A stretch of DNA of 64,000 nt from the NCBI GenBank assembly GCA_036787895.1, contig DAIQOK010000010.1, forward strand, positions 38,579 through 102,578. The letters are read 5' to 3'. Both the position numbers and the translations under genes were made by a program. This document shows, piece after piece, positions 17,601 to 25,414 of this stretch (position 1 is the first letter of the stretch; each line of letters opens with the position of its first letter). The notes under the pieces were generated by a model. The model was not told the origin of the DNA, did not search any database, and saw only the letters and a program-made list of their open reading frames with translations. Origin of the DNA: UBA7662 sp036787895. Its GTDB lineage: Bacteria; Bacteroidota; Bacteroidia; UBA7662.

Positions 17601-20135
17601 GCCCAGCAGGCCGGAGCTATAGCAGTTATTGTTGTGAACAATGTCGAAAATGCTTTTCCGCCACTTATGGGAGCTGGAGCGGTTGGTGCTCAAGTTACGA
17701 TCCCGGTGATAAGTGTATCCCTGGAATCAGGGCTGGTTATCCGGCAATTGATGGATGTAAACGTTAACACTGCTGCATTAAGCTCAATGGTTAACCCTAA
17801 TGTCAGTTATCAGTGGTATCGGAATAATTTCCCGATCAGCGGCGCAACCAATAATTGGTACGGCGCTACCCAAGCCGGCAGTTATACCTTACTGATTAAT
17901 CCAGGCAGTCCATGTGCGTCAGAATCTCCTGCTGTTGTGATCAGACAATCCATCTTCCAGCAAACACCTTGGCAGGTTCAAAACCTGAATCAGCCAAATG
18001 TTAATCTCACGGTTGCTGCTGTATATGCGGTGGATTCGCAGGTGGCTTGGTCCTTAAGTGAAATGCCTGCTGGTTTAACCTTCCCGGTGACCTTTTTCCG
18101 CACTACGAATGGTGGTAGCAGTTGGACCAGTGGCGGTATACCCGGAACTGCAGGTTTAGGTACCTCTTCAATCGTAGCTGTAGATGCTAACCGGGCGTGG
18201 GTGACCCTGTACGGTGATTCTGCCCGCCAGGGTGTTTATCATACTTCCAATGGTGGTATCAGCAGGACCCGGCAGGCTACCGCTTACAACAACAACGGTT
18301 TCCCGAATGTAACACGCTTCTTCAATGCGAATGTAGGCGTAACTATGGGTGATATGGCCGGTGGTTTTATGGAAATTTATACGACAACCAATGGCGGCTT
18401 GCAGTGGAACAGGGTTCCTGCAACAAATTTGCCCAATTGGACAGACCCTCAAACTGCCGGTTTGGTTGATGAAGCAACTATTATTGGCAACTACATCTAT
18501 TATCCGCTGAACAACGGGAATTATATGTACAGCAGTAACCAAGGGCAAAGTTGGACACAAAAATTTGCTCAAATTTCAGGTCAGATGCAATTGGCCGTTG
18601 CGGATACCAATACCATCGTTGTTCTTGGCAATAATCAGCGCCTTCGGCTCACCACCGATGGTGGATCGGTTTGGAATGATATTCTTTCTGATCCTGGTGT
18701 TGGCATCATTAACGCCATGAAATTTATACCTGGCACAGCAGTTCCCACCCTCATGGTGAGCGGTAATCTGGGTACTTCTTATACCACCGACTTCTTCAAC
18801 TGGAACTATATCGACTCAGTTTTCCACAAAGAAATCAGCTTTGTGAATCCACGCCATGGTTGGTCGGGTGGAGTAAGCATCACCGGTAATCAGCAGGGTA
18901 TGTACCGCTGGAACAGTAATCACTTCCAATCGGCAACCCCACCTGTTAGCGGTACAGCACGTATCCACGGTCGGGTTCGCTACAACAACAGCAATTTCAC
19001 CGATATCAGCAATGCATTGGTTAGCATACGCCGTACACCTACCATGGAATTGATAGATACTGTTAGAACCAATGGTCAGGGACAATACGTGTCATCGGCT
19101 TTGGCACCTGGAAGTTATTCAGTGACGGCGACCACGGCCAAAGCCTGGGGAGGAGGAAATGCGACTGATGCGCTTTTAATCAGTCGCCATTTCGCTAACC
19201 TGGATCCTTTAGGTGGTTTACCGCTCGTGGTAGCCGACGTCAATGCGAGCAGCCAGGTGAACAATACCGACGCTTTGTTGGTGAGCCAACGTTTCATTGG
19301 TGCCATTCCTGCCTTTGCTGCCGGCGACTGGCACTTTACTACCACCACTTTCAACTTGAATGCGGGTGATTCCAGTATGATGAATATTTCCTCGCTTTGT
19401 TTCGGTGATGTGAATGCTTCCTTCGTGCCTACTGGCAATGCTCGTGAAAGTAATCAAGTGCGGTTAATACATGAAGGGCCAATACAATTGTCTACCAGTC
19501 AATACACCGAAGTTTTGGTACAAGTGCAACAAGCTTATACGATAGGTGCCATGTCGTTGGTATTACAATTGCCGCTGGGAGTGAGTCTGGAAGAGGTAAG
19601 TCTGGTGCCAGCCCATAGTCAGGGGATAAGTTACCGACTGCATGGCCAGGAATTACGTATCAGTTGGTTCAGTTTGCAGGCACTTACATTGGCAGCGGGT
19701 GATCCGTTATTGAGACTCCGTTTCCTGAATGGCACCTTGCCGGTTGGCCAGCATGGCATTCAAATAGGTTCAGCATCCGAAATTGCTGATGCCAACGGCC
19801 AGCTTATACCCGGTGCTACCTTAGTCATACCACAATTGGTAGGTATCCATGAAGCTGATTTGAACAGTTTATTTCAGCTTTCAGCTTATCCAAACCCATT
19901 CGGACAGTCGACTCAACTACAACTCCTCTTGCCGGAAGCCGGCCATTTGGAAATTGAACTGCGTGATTTGACAGGACGATTGGTGAAATCGCTGGATTTG
20001 GGCTGGCAGGAACCCGGACAGCAATTGATTCTGATCGAAAGAGCCCAACTTAATTCAGCTGTCTATTTTGCAACGGTGAAATTGCATACGACCGAAAATC
20101 GTTACCTCCGCATTGTTCGTCTAATTGCTGAATAA
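11655..20135 (+). CDS. Giant secreted S8 (subtilisin-like) protease with PA, dockerin-like, cohesin-like and T9SS sorting domains
   Basis: Encodes 2826 residues from ATG 11655; an upstream GTG is less likely because the ATG is followed at once by a signal peptide (MKNLFLLVAFTLLILGASG). The S8 triad is visible as Asp155 (GEWDGG), His183 (HATHVAGT) and Ser412 (NGTSMASP). Downstream come two related beta-sandwich modules starting near residues 616 and 1174 (VTFxVDMTG...ILGSFQG), a PA insert near 1915-2035 and YCF48/BNR-like sorting-repeat blades near 2100-2425. A CnaB-like segment at about 2437-2495, a dockerin-like pair of segments (NATDALLISRHF, VNNTDALLVSQRF) at about 2497-2552, a cohesin-like domain at about 2608-2720 and a T9SS type A sorting domain (AYPNPF...) complete it. 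Expected at the cell surface or in the medium. The partner gene starts 38 nt downstream. Confidence 0.9.
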   Translation: MKNLFLLVAFTLLILGASGQNNLLEIGPGQGYDATTNQAALLQLQQQFDLATTVAPAIQSQLAALVQVTQQVQRLGDSRKTAAEAVALRSGMPLRTTLPDGRVAEVARLSPTGMVMYYITSNLNAAATTSVDKVWPGGSAGLSLAGSGMMLGEWDGGAVRLTHQEFPSGAVTQVDGSTTISDHATHVAGTMVARGIQANARGMAYQAILAAYDWTNDETEMMAAGANGMLVSNHSYGFITGFEWGNWSGTTGWHWMSEPGDTEDRNFGRYSDQAQEWDAIANNRPNYLIVKSAGNDRGDGPAAGASYFHQIWNGSAWVWQSTTMARQLDGGTTGYDCISHAGVSKNVLTVGAVNGIAGGYSNASQVVMSSFSGWGPTDDGRIKPDIVGKGVSVYSPITGTNNSSYDTYNGTSMASPNVSGGLILLQQHYKNLNSNQTMNASTLKALVLHTADEAGLHPGPDYVHGWGLMNVKKATDVIGNVGGKHAIVATTLSNGQTYTYQVNSNGSEPLRATIVWNDPAGIVAPYVLNGTTAALVRDLDVRIIRNSDNVVFSPWVLNPANRAAAATTGDNIRDNVEQVLLANPIAGGYTVRVTHKGTLSTPQAFSLIVSGVAATTTQVTFRVDMTGQTVSGGVRILGSFQGFNPATTSMTQVGTTQIYSYTATLNIGDTVQYRFVNGNTLGQAENVATGCRYLSTVNRWVVVGQNPMTLPAFLFGQCSEAVVVGPQFVAVPASNGATSGIRAPNGSNDHRFMRGALLVPASEFSAAGVANGRSIRALAMTYQTPGNTAVTGNLKIYYLNTTQTTYSRGTSWATIINGMTLVYDSVLTLPTTGGGWSVNLQTPVNYTGGGAYLAYDWTTTGTPATTAIVYRASDVLAASCVTANNATAAPTTLASTAFRPEIRWGLQRVSNDLEVLALFGLGRNPRELGGGERFQALVRNNGTSSVTNAAVTLAMTGQNSLNVTKNVNIDVDSTVLVEFDPFNAAQLGISTLTASVPADGASGNNNKSWTQEITDTIYARSYGNSANNSVGFNTGSGLLLTKFKVTGQSSVRAVRVFISNHAGNAGNTVSAVVTSATGTILATSAGLTLATTHYNTWQTFNFTTPVAVADQEFMIGLRQPANTVGYFPVAAQMETYSAPNSFYSSNLTGGNLAPVNTFRFMMEAHMSRPVVQNTTNVTFQVDMTGRQVSGSGVHIAASFQGWNASATQMTRIGTSQIYSYTAPLNIGDTVEFKFINGSSWGGFDSINNVGVDSSEQVPLSCRRPGTMNRYVVVPAQALVLPVYRFGSCAVTASLLEETFSAGIPASWTNSGTANGVTNVNARFEYRGPTTTPNNTVGSRGAFNNGRGPLQSPTVANGFVIIDSDWLDNNGTGVQGTGLAPGQHVVSLMSPAFSTVGINALTLKFNQSYRRFGGPGGSQASAATFLVFSRDNGLTWPDTLSINANVILNALPDSTSQLRVSVGNYLGNSPTARIQFLFNGFYYHWMLDDISVTGTAAHDLVMLRPTTTRNNVTDFYGMVPLNQLDSMRFGAEAYNAGADAQSGVGLRVEIFRNGQGVWTEFNGNTQNVLQPGDTTYVSVTQPPYLPNQAGSYRAAMEVTNFQTDSYPANNRDTLNFMVTDTVMALDNGGFAAGSIGTNSFVAGNEDGMQLANLYVLRRSAEISSATVRFTANSVAGAMVQFHLIAAVNLAGGIPILSSDMRTLTAADIANGLTLNFQGTVGQRTLPAGAFYLAIELYSNGGANHVRVLDQLNIPVDAQAAVTYLPSFGQWFSNGNAFVLRLNTRLPVVNCNSPITAPGMNASNQISLCNGSSVTLSAPQDATANFQWYRDGLPINWSFNHELQVFVTGSYYHIKSVGACVVNSDTVHVTVITPPQSTIGVWGPSFYPAGALVNTSLYAGPQTTFRMGTQLSGGGIHLPFFRADSLNGWTSQLAGAAFSGEIVVARDVLGDSLGCTSFANAAQMNGKIALIYRGSCEFGAKALNAQQAGAIAVIVVNNVENAFPPLMGAGAVGAQVTIPVISVSLESGLVIRQLMDVNVNTAALSSMVNPNVSYQWYRNNFPISGATNNWYGATQAGSYTLLINPGSPCASESPAVVIRQSIFQQTPWQVQNLNQPNVNLTVAAVYAVDSQVAWSLSEMPAGLTFPVTFFRTTNGGSSWTSGGIPGTAGLGTSSIVAVDANRAWVTLYGDSARQGVYHTSNGGISRTRQATAYNNNGFPNVTRFFNANVGVTMGDMAGGFMEIYTTTNGGLQWNRVPATNLPNWTDPQTAGLVDEATIIGNYIYYPLNNGNYMYSSNQGQSWTQKFAQISGQMQLAVADTNTIVVLGNNQRLRLTTDGGSVWNDILSDPGVGIINAMKFIPGTAVPTLMVSGNLGTSYTTDFFNWNYIDSVFHKEISFVNPRHGWSGGVSITGNQQGMYRWNSNHFQSATPPVSGTARIHGRVRYNNSNFTDISNALVSIRRTPTMELIDTVRTNGQGQYVSSALAPGSYSVTATTAKAWGGGNATDALLISRHFANLDPLGGLPLVVADVNASSQVNNTDALLVSQRFIGAIPAFAAGDWHFTTTTFNLNAGDSSMMNISSLCFGDVNASFVPTGNARESNQVRLIHEGPIQLSTSQYTEVLVQVQQAYTIGAMSLVLQLPLGVSLEEVSLVPAHSQGISYRLHGQELRISWFSLQALTLAAGDPLLRLRFLNGTLPVGQHGIQIGSASEIADANGQLIPGATLVIPQLVGIHEADLNSLFQLSAYPNPFGQSTQLQLLLPEAGHLEIELRDLTGRLVKSLDLGWQEPGQQLILIERAQLNSAVYFATVKLHTTENRYLRIVRLIAE

Positions 20136-20173
20136 ATTGATCTGAAGTGGTTTTAACCTCTAAAAAGTACACC

Positions 20174-23100
20174 ATGCGTAAGGTCTTTTTTCTCCTTCTC
20201 ACATTATCACTGTTTGGTGGTGGTCAATTGCTCGCACAGGCTGTGGTGAGCATCAACAACCAAACGGCTTGTACCAGCGATACCGCTTATGTTGGTGTGC
20301 AGCTTAATACCGCTGGTCAGGCGATAGGCGCCGCCTCTTTGGTCATCCAATGGGATTCAACAGCAGTTTTTAGGGGGATCGCCAATATTTTGCCGGCCTT
20401 TGCTCCTGATTTTAGCTGGCAACAACAAGGGCGCTCAGTGCGCATAAGTTGGTTTTCGACCACAGCGCGCTCACTCAATGGCCTTTGGTTTCAATTGAAG
20501 TTTACGGGATCAGCTGCAACAATTACTTTCAGTACGTTGCCCGGAGATAATGAGCTAGCCAATGCTCAGGGTATAGCGCTCCCGACGACTCAGTTCCAGG
20601 CGGGGCAATTGACCTTTATAGCTGGAAGCCCTCTTCAAATCAGCAGCCAGCCCCGCGATACCCTGGTAGCTATCGGTGCTTCTCCTACTTTTCGGATAGT
20701 GGCTTCAAATGCAACTACATTCCAATGGGAACGCAGCACAGATGGGGGTAATAACTGGACGTTGCTCAGTAATGACGCAACATACAGTACTACTAATACC
20801 GCCATTTTGGGGGTTACCAATGTCACATCCACTATGAACGGACATCGTTTCCGGGTTAGGATGAGTAGCAGTTGTCAGAATTTAGTGTTAAGTCAAGCTG
20901 CTGTCCTGGCTGTCGCCCAGTCGGGTAGTACACAACTTAATCTGACCACTACCCCGGTTTGCGGACAAGACACAACTGTAGTAAATGTACAGACTGCTGC
21001 TGCCATCAATGGCGTCGGAGCGGTTTCGCTGGTATGGCAATTTGATACCAGTCAGGCACAATTTGTGCAAATCAGCTCGCCTTTAAGTGGCTTAGCCAAC
21101 GGTTTGTTGACCAATCGGGTGGGCAACCGGTTGTTTGTCTCTTGGTTTAATACTACCGGCATTACTATTCCGCAAGGCACCTTTTTGCAAATACGCTTTC
21201 GGCAGGTGGTTGGCGGAATGGTTACTTTCGATCAAGGTCAGACCGGAAACAATGAAATCAGTAATCTCAGCGGACAGCCTTTCCCACTTTCTTTGGGGTC
21301 GGTTCAATTACAATCGGCACCCACACCACAGGCAATGTTGTCGCCTTCGGGTACTGTTAATAGCTGTTCAGGCACTGGCCCCTTACTAAGCGCCAATACC
21401 GGTACTGGTTTGACTTACCGATGGTTGCGCAATAATTTACCGATTTCTGGAGTAACTTCTTCGAGTTTTCAAACCAGCCAGTCCGGTTCGTATCGTGTTA
21501 TTGTGACCAATGCAACTGGCTGTTTTGATACTTCAGCTGCTACGTTGGTGACCATTGGTGCCGCAATTAATGCACAGATCGGCCCTGCAGGACCGACTAC
21601 TTTTTGTAATGGCGGCAGTGTAGTATTAAACGCAACTACAGGCACTGGCTTTACCTACATTTGGTTGAGAAACGGCACCGTGCTTAGCGGTGCAATAAGT
21701 GCTTCTTATACGGCAACTTTGGCGGGAAGCTACAGGGTTCGTATCCAAGATGGTGCTGGCTGTGTGGATACCTCTTCAGCCATCACAGTGAATGTGGTTA
21801 CAGCTCCTGGTGCAACCATTACAACAGCAGGCTCCACCACTTTTTGTGCTGGTGGAAGTGTAACCCTGAATGCGAATAGCGGTACCGGATTAAGTTATGT
21901 TTGGTTGCGTAATGGTGTCGTGGTTAGCGGTGCCACTTCGGCGAGCATTCAGGCCGTATTAGCCGGCGATTATCGTGTAATTGTGAGTATTGGAAGCTGT
22001 TCCGATACTTCGGGTATTACTACCGTCGTGGTAAACTCAGCGCCAACAGCACAAATTACAGCTGTTGGTCCAACTACTTTTTGCAGCGGGGGAAGTGTAA
22101 TACTCAATGCAACCACCGGGACTGGTTTTACATACATTTGGCTTCAGAATGGTACAGTAATTACTGGTGCAAATAGTGCTTCGTTTACAGCAACTGCTAC
22201 TGGCGCTTATCGTGTGCGAATTACAGCAGTAAGTGGTTGTTTCGATACATCTGTCGCGGTTAATGTGGTGGCGAATAGCCGCCCAACTGCTACGATCACC
22301 CCAGCCGGACCGACGAGTTTTTGTCCCGGAGCTAGTGTTACTTTAAATGCAACCACAGGAACCGGTCTGACATATGTGTGGCAACGAAACGGTGCAACGA
22401 TTACAGGTGCCAATACCGCCAGCATCCAGGCCAGTTTAGCTGGCGATTATCGCGTAATTGTAGCTGCTACCGGTGGCTGTTCGGATACCTCTGCAATTAC
22501 AGTAGTAAGCGTGCTAAGTGCTCCGATTGCTCAAATTACTGCAGGTGGACCAACCACTTTTTGTTTTGGCGACAGTGTTTTGCTGAATGCCAATACCGGA
22601 ACAGGCTTAAGTTACGTCTGGTTAAGAAACGATACTATAATCGTGGGAGCGACCGCTTCTTCATTGGTTGTCAGAATTTCAGCTGATTTTAAAGTGCGTG
22701 TCACTAACGCCGCTGGTTGCGTGAGTACATCTTTGGCCACTACCATTGTTGCAACACCACTACCACCCGCTCCGGCGTTATCAATCAGTACAGATAGTAT
22801 TTTTTCTTCAATCAGCACGGGATTGTTGTGGTTTCGTAATGGTGTTTTATTGGCGGGATTAAATGATCCTGTTTTGGTAGTTACGCAGCCGGGGCACTAT
22901 ACTGCACTTAGTATAGTAGGCAATTGTCAGTCGGATTCATCGAATGCAATTTTGGTCGATAATGTATCGATAGAGCGTTTGAATAAGCTACATTTCAGGC
23001 TTTTTCCGAATCCTACAACGGGTCAGTTTTATATCGATTTTGCTACCGATGGTCTCAAATTAACGGAGTTACGGATTTACAGTCTACAAGGCAAATTAAT

Positions 23101-23236
23101 CCAGGAATTGCAGCTGCCTCCCGGCGCTGCTGAAAATCGGTTTCAATGGCAGCTTGAAGCTGCTGCCGGTTTATATTTTATCGAAGTTCAACAGGGTGAT
23201 AAAAAAGGCTACCAAAGGTTGGTCCTTAAATATTGA
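20174..23236 (+). CDS. Secreted cohesin-like / Ig-like repeat protein with T9SS sorting domain
   Basis: Encodes 1020 residues from ATG 20174, which is followed by a signal peptide (MRKVFFLLLTLSLFGGGQLLAQA). Two cohesin-like domains occupy about residues 23-150 and 255-385. Both have GAxSLVxQxD, a mid-domain ISWF/VSWF and a late NELAN/NEISN...G motif, and they resemble the cohesin-like domain of the upstream protease. Between them lies an Ig-like domain with FQWERSTDGG. Six tandem Ig-like repeats of about 80 residues follow (about 391-865), each with TTFC, TGTGxxYxW and CxDTS landmarks. The C-terminus (FPNPTTGQF...GLYFIEV) is a T9SS type A sorting domain. It follows the protease gene by 38 nt with no terminator between, so the two are probably co-transcribed. 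Likely a surface adhesin or scaffold. Confidence 0.88.
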   Translation: MRKVFFLLLTLSLFGGGQLLAQAVVSINNQTACTSDTAYVGVQLNTAGQAIGAASLVIQWDSTAVFRGIANILPAFAPDFSWQQQGRSVRISWFSTTARSLNGLWFQLKFTGSAATITFSTLPGDNELANAQGIALPTTQFQAGQLTFIAGSPLQISSQPRDTLVAIGASPTFRIVASNATTFQWERSTDGGNNWTLLSNDATYSTTNTAILGVTNVTSTMNGHRFRVRMSSSCQNLVLSQAAVLAVAQSGSTQLNLTTTPVCGQDTTVVNVQTAAAINGVGAVSLVWQFDTSQAQFVQISSPLSGLANGLLTNRVGNRLFVSWFNTTGITIPQGTFLQIRFRQVVGGMVTFDQGQTGNNEISNLSGQPFPLSLGSVQLQSAPTPQAMLSPSGTVNSCSGTGPLLSANTGTGLTYRWLRNNLPISGVTSSSFQTSQSGSYRVIVTNATGCFDTSAATLVTIGAAINAQIGPAGPTTFCNGGSVVLNATTGTGFTYIWLRNGTVLSGAISASYTATLAGSYRVRIQDGAGCVDTSSAITVNVVTAPGATITTAGSTTFCAGGSVTLNANSGTGLSYVWLRNGVVVSGATSASIQAVLAGDYRVIVSIGSCSDTSGITTVVVNSAPTAQITAVGPTTFCSGGSVILNATTGTGFTYIWLQNGTVITGANSASFTATATGAYRVRITAVSGCFDTSVAVNVVANSRPTATITPAGPTSFCPGASVTLNATTGTGLTYVWQRNGATITGANTASIQASLAGDYRVIVAATGGCSDTSAITVVSVLSAPIAQITAGGPTTFCFGDSVLLNANTGTGLSYVWLRNDTIIVGATASSLVVRISADFKVRVTNAAGCVSTSLATTIVATPLPPAPALSISTDSIFSSISTGLLWFRNGVLLAGLNDPVLVVTQPGHYTALSIVGNCQSDSSNAILVDNVSIERLNKLHFRLFPNPTTGQFYIDFATDGLKLTELRIYSLQGKLIQELQLPPGAAENRFQWQLEAAAGLYFIEVQQGDKKGYQRLVLKY
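21330..22770 (+). repeat. Six tandem Ig-like coding repeats of about 240 bp
   Basis: Repeat boundaries recur near 21597, 21836, 22069, 22309 and 22549, each at a (A/T)CTACTTTTTG-type stretch coding TTFC or TSFC; a more divergent first copy lies upstream. Copies 2 and 4 share GFTYIWL, and copies 3 and 5 share SIQAxLAGDYRVIV, so the middle four copies look like a duplicated two-domain unit. Such repeats are prone to recombination and assembly error. Confidence 0.85.
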
Positions 23237-23247
23237 TGGAGCCATAA

Positions 23248-23288
23248 AAAATGAAAAGGGTGGGCAGCTGTCCCACCCTTTTCATTTT
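23248..23288 (+). terminator. Strong terminator after the T9SS cargo genes
   Basis: A perfect 17-bp stem pairs 23248-23264 with 23272-23288 around a 7-nt loop (CAGCTGT). The A- and T-rich ends make it usable in either direction. It begins 11 nt after the stop codon and sits directly before the tRNA promoter, so it also insulates the tRNA. Confidence 0.93.
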
Positions 23289-23292
23289 ATGC

Positions 23293-23300
23293 TATTTTTG
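23293..23300 (+). promoter_or_regulatory. -7 promoter element of tRNA-Val
   Basis: TATTTTTG is an exact TAnnTTTG match ending 8 nt before the mature tRNA 5' end. The expected -33 position falls inside the terminator stem and shows no TTTG. Confidence 0.6.
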
Positions 23301-23308
23301 CAAGGCTC

Positions 23309-23383
23309 GGGTGATTAGCTCAGCTGGTTTAGAGCACTACCTCGACAAGGTAGGGGTCGATGGTTCGAATCCATTATCACCCA
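23309..23383 (+). tRNA. tRNA-Val (anticodon GAC)
   Basis: A full cloverleaf can be drawn: acceptor GGGTGAT/ATCACCC, D stem GCTC/GAGC, anticodon stem CTACC/GGTAG with loop TCGACAA (anticodon GAC), variable loop GGGTC, T stem GATGG/CCATT with loop TTCGAAT, discriminator A. CCA is not encoded. It would read GTC and GTT valine codons. Confidence 0.97.
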
Positions 23384-23918
23384 CAAACAAAAGGGCTCCG
23401 GTTTACCAGGGCCTAATGCTTGTAAAATTCTCCTTTCGCATAAGCAGTTTATAACAGCTTTTGAAATGGGGGTTTTGACAAATTAGCCCTTGAATTCTAG
23501 CAGTAGAACCTACTTTTCTCCTCAAATAGCTCTGAATAGTCTGAAGTCTCTACAAAAATTAATCATCAGTTAAAACTTGGTTTCTGCCTTACAGCTAGTC
23601 ATATTTTCACTGAAATTGAAGCCAGTGCGGAAATAGTGCTGTCAGAGAACAATGCCTTAATGGCGCTTCCTGAACATTCAACCTTGGACGGGTGGTATGG
23701 AATGGCTAATTGAAACGGGGATTTGCCGTATAGGATTAATAAAAACTGTCACCTTCATCGGGTTAACCACGCAGTAATTGATTGTTGAATGCAATCTATA
23801 TGACACAACTGGATGCTACCAGTTGAGCATAAAGTGCAGTGGTGATCTGGAATCTAAGCAGAAGATGACAAAATACGCTAATTAGCTTTACACATATTAA
23901 TTCTATCTAAATTCGCCC
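23384..23918. other. Intergenic region, 535 bp, no gene seen
   Basis: No ORF with coding character, RNA fold or repeat that I can support on either strand. The last ~30 bp before the EamA gene contain TAAATTCG, a weak match to the -7 promoter element. Confidence 0.4.
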
Positions 23919-24806
23919 ATGTTTCGCCGCGACCATCCTTTTTTCCCTTACTTCATTTTGTTGATGCTGTCTTTCATCTGGGGGAGCTCCTTCATACTGA
24001 TGAAACGCGGCTTGGAAGTGTTCAGCCCGGTACAGGTGGGGGCCTATCGGTTAAGCATAGCCGGACTGGCTTTATTGCCAATCGTAATCAAAAATTGGGG
24101 CCCGTTTTTAAAGTCAAAACTGAAATACTTTGCCATAGTTGGTATGATAGGTAATGGTATACCAGCCTTTTTGTTTTCTACTGCCCAGACCAAACTTAAC
24201 AGTTCAACCGCCGGCGCCTTAAATGCCTTAACACCTTTGTTTACCTTACTCATTGGGGTGTGGTTGTTTCAAAACAAATTAACGCTGTCGAAAACCCTGG
24301 GGGTAATTATTGGCTTATTGGGCGCACTCATTTTGATACGCTTACGTGCCAATGGATTGGCCGAGCCACATTGGGCTTACGGCTTGCTCATTGTTGTTGC
24401 AACGATAATGTACGGTACAAGTGTGAATACAGTGGGCAAATACCTGCGCGATGTTCGCCCCATAGTTACTGCTGCTGTACCACTGGTGTTGGCTGCCACA
24501 CCTTCGGTGATTTTGTTGTTCAGTACCGATTTTGTCATACGTTTGCAGGAACAACCGGACGCATGGCGTGCTTTAGGTTATATTAGTATTTTGGGATTGT
24601 TGGGTTCAGCGGCTTCACTGGTCGCTTTTAATAAGTTGATTCAAATCACCAGTCCCATTTTTGCTTCCACCACCACCTATTTAATGCCTATAGTTGCGCT
24701 GTTCTGGGGTTTACTGGATGGTGAAGCCCTGGGTTGGCCCCAATTTTTAGGAATGGTGAGTATACTTGTGGGTATTTGGCTGGTGAATCGCAAACGAAAA
24801 GTATGA
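23919..24806 (+). CDS. EamA/DMT-superfamily transporter
   Basis: Encodes 295 residues made of ten hydrophobic segments in two homologous five-helix EamA halves. First-half landmarks are FIWGSSFILMKRGLEVFSP and AYRLSIAGLALLP; second-half ones are AYGLLIVVATIMYG and LMPIVALFWGLLDGE. Basic residues end the protein (NRKRKV). Family members export small metabolites or amino acids across the inner membrane; the substrate cannot be inferred. The stop overlaps the ATG of the acetyltransferase gene (ATGA), so the two are translationally coupled. Confidence 0.92.
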   Translation: MFRRDHPFFPYFILLMLSFIWGSSFILMKRGLEVFSPVQVGAYRLSIAGLALLPIVIKNWGPFLKSKLKYFAIVGMIGNGIPAFLFSTAQTKLNSSTAGALNALTPLFTLLIGVWLFQNKLTLSKTLGVIIGLLGALILIRLRANGLAEPHWAYGLLIVVATIMYGTSVNTVGKYLRDVRPIVTAAVPLVLAATPSVILLFSTDFVIRLQEQPDAWRALGYISILGLLGSAASLVAFNKLIQITSPIFASTTTYLMPIVALFWGLLDGEALGWPQFLGMVSILVGIWLVNRKRKV

Positions 24807-25336
24807 GTAAACCTGCCTTTCTGAGCAAAAGGCTGGCTTATCGTCTGGTTGAACAAACGGATATTCCCTTTTTTGATGCTGCACTCCATGATCCACAAGT
24901 GATGCAGTATATGAGCATACGTTTCACCACCGATCAACCCGGCAGGGAGCAATGGAACTGGTACCAAAGTCAGCTTGCAGCCGGTACTGCCTTATTCTTT
25001 GCTGTTTTTACCCAGGAAACAAAGGATTTTTGCGGGGTCGTCAGTCTTTACTATTACGATGCAACCAACCACAAAGCAGAACTTGGCTATTGGCTCCTTC
25101 CCAAATACTGGGGTCAAGGCTATGCTGTTGAGGCTTGTCTGGCTATACTTACCGAAGCCCGCACTTTATGGAATTTACATCGGGTTGAAGCTATCATTGA
25201 GACTGATCATGTGGCCAGTCGGCGGGTACTCATGAAATGCGGCTTCAACTTTGAAGGAATATTGCGGGAAATGGAATTAAAATCGGGAAGCTGGATAGAT
25301 TTGGAGGTTTGGGGACAGCTTTTGAGTAATAAGTAA
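24803..25336 (+). CDS. GNAT family N-acetyltransferase (RimJ/RimL-type)
   Basis: Encodes 177 residues from ATG 24803, which overlaps the upstream stop by ATGA; earlier in-frame starts fall inside the transporter gene. Landmarks of the RimJ/RimL-like acetyl-CoA-dependent N-acetyltransferases are RLAYRLVEQTDIPFF at the start, KAELGYWLLPKYWGQGYAVEA with the acetyl-CoA-binding QGYA loop, and NxxSRRVLMKCGF-like SRRVLMKCGFNFEG near the end. Targets in this group range from ribosomal proteins to small molecules. Coupling to an exporter hints that the acetylated product may be exported, but this is inference. Confidence 0.92.
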   Translation: MSKPAFLSKRLAYRLVEQTDIPFFDAALHDPQVMQYMSIRFTTDQPGREQWNWYQSQLAAGTALFFAVFTQETKDFCGVVSLYYYDATNHKAELGYWLLPKYWGQGYAVEACLAILTEARTLWNLHRVEAIIETDHVASRRVLMKCGFNFEGILREMELKSGSWIDLEVWGQLLSNK

Positions 25337-25414
25337 CCTAAATACATGAATAAGAGCTCAAGGGATGTTTCAAATCCACCCTACAAGCCAGCTGCATTCA
25401 GTCTCTGAAAGCCA

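Noticed and set aside
21330..22770. CRISPR-like regular spacing
   Set aside because: The period is about 240 bp, the repeats are in frame and encode Ig-like domains; there are no short palindromic repeats with unique spacers.
23251..23454. 67-codon ORF across the terminator and tRNA-Val
   Set aside because: It translates a terminator hairpin and a tRNA; the cloverleaf explains the sequence fully.
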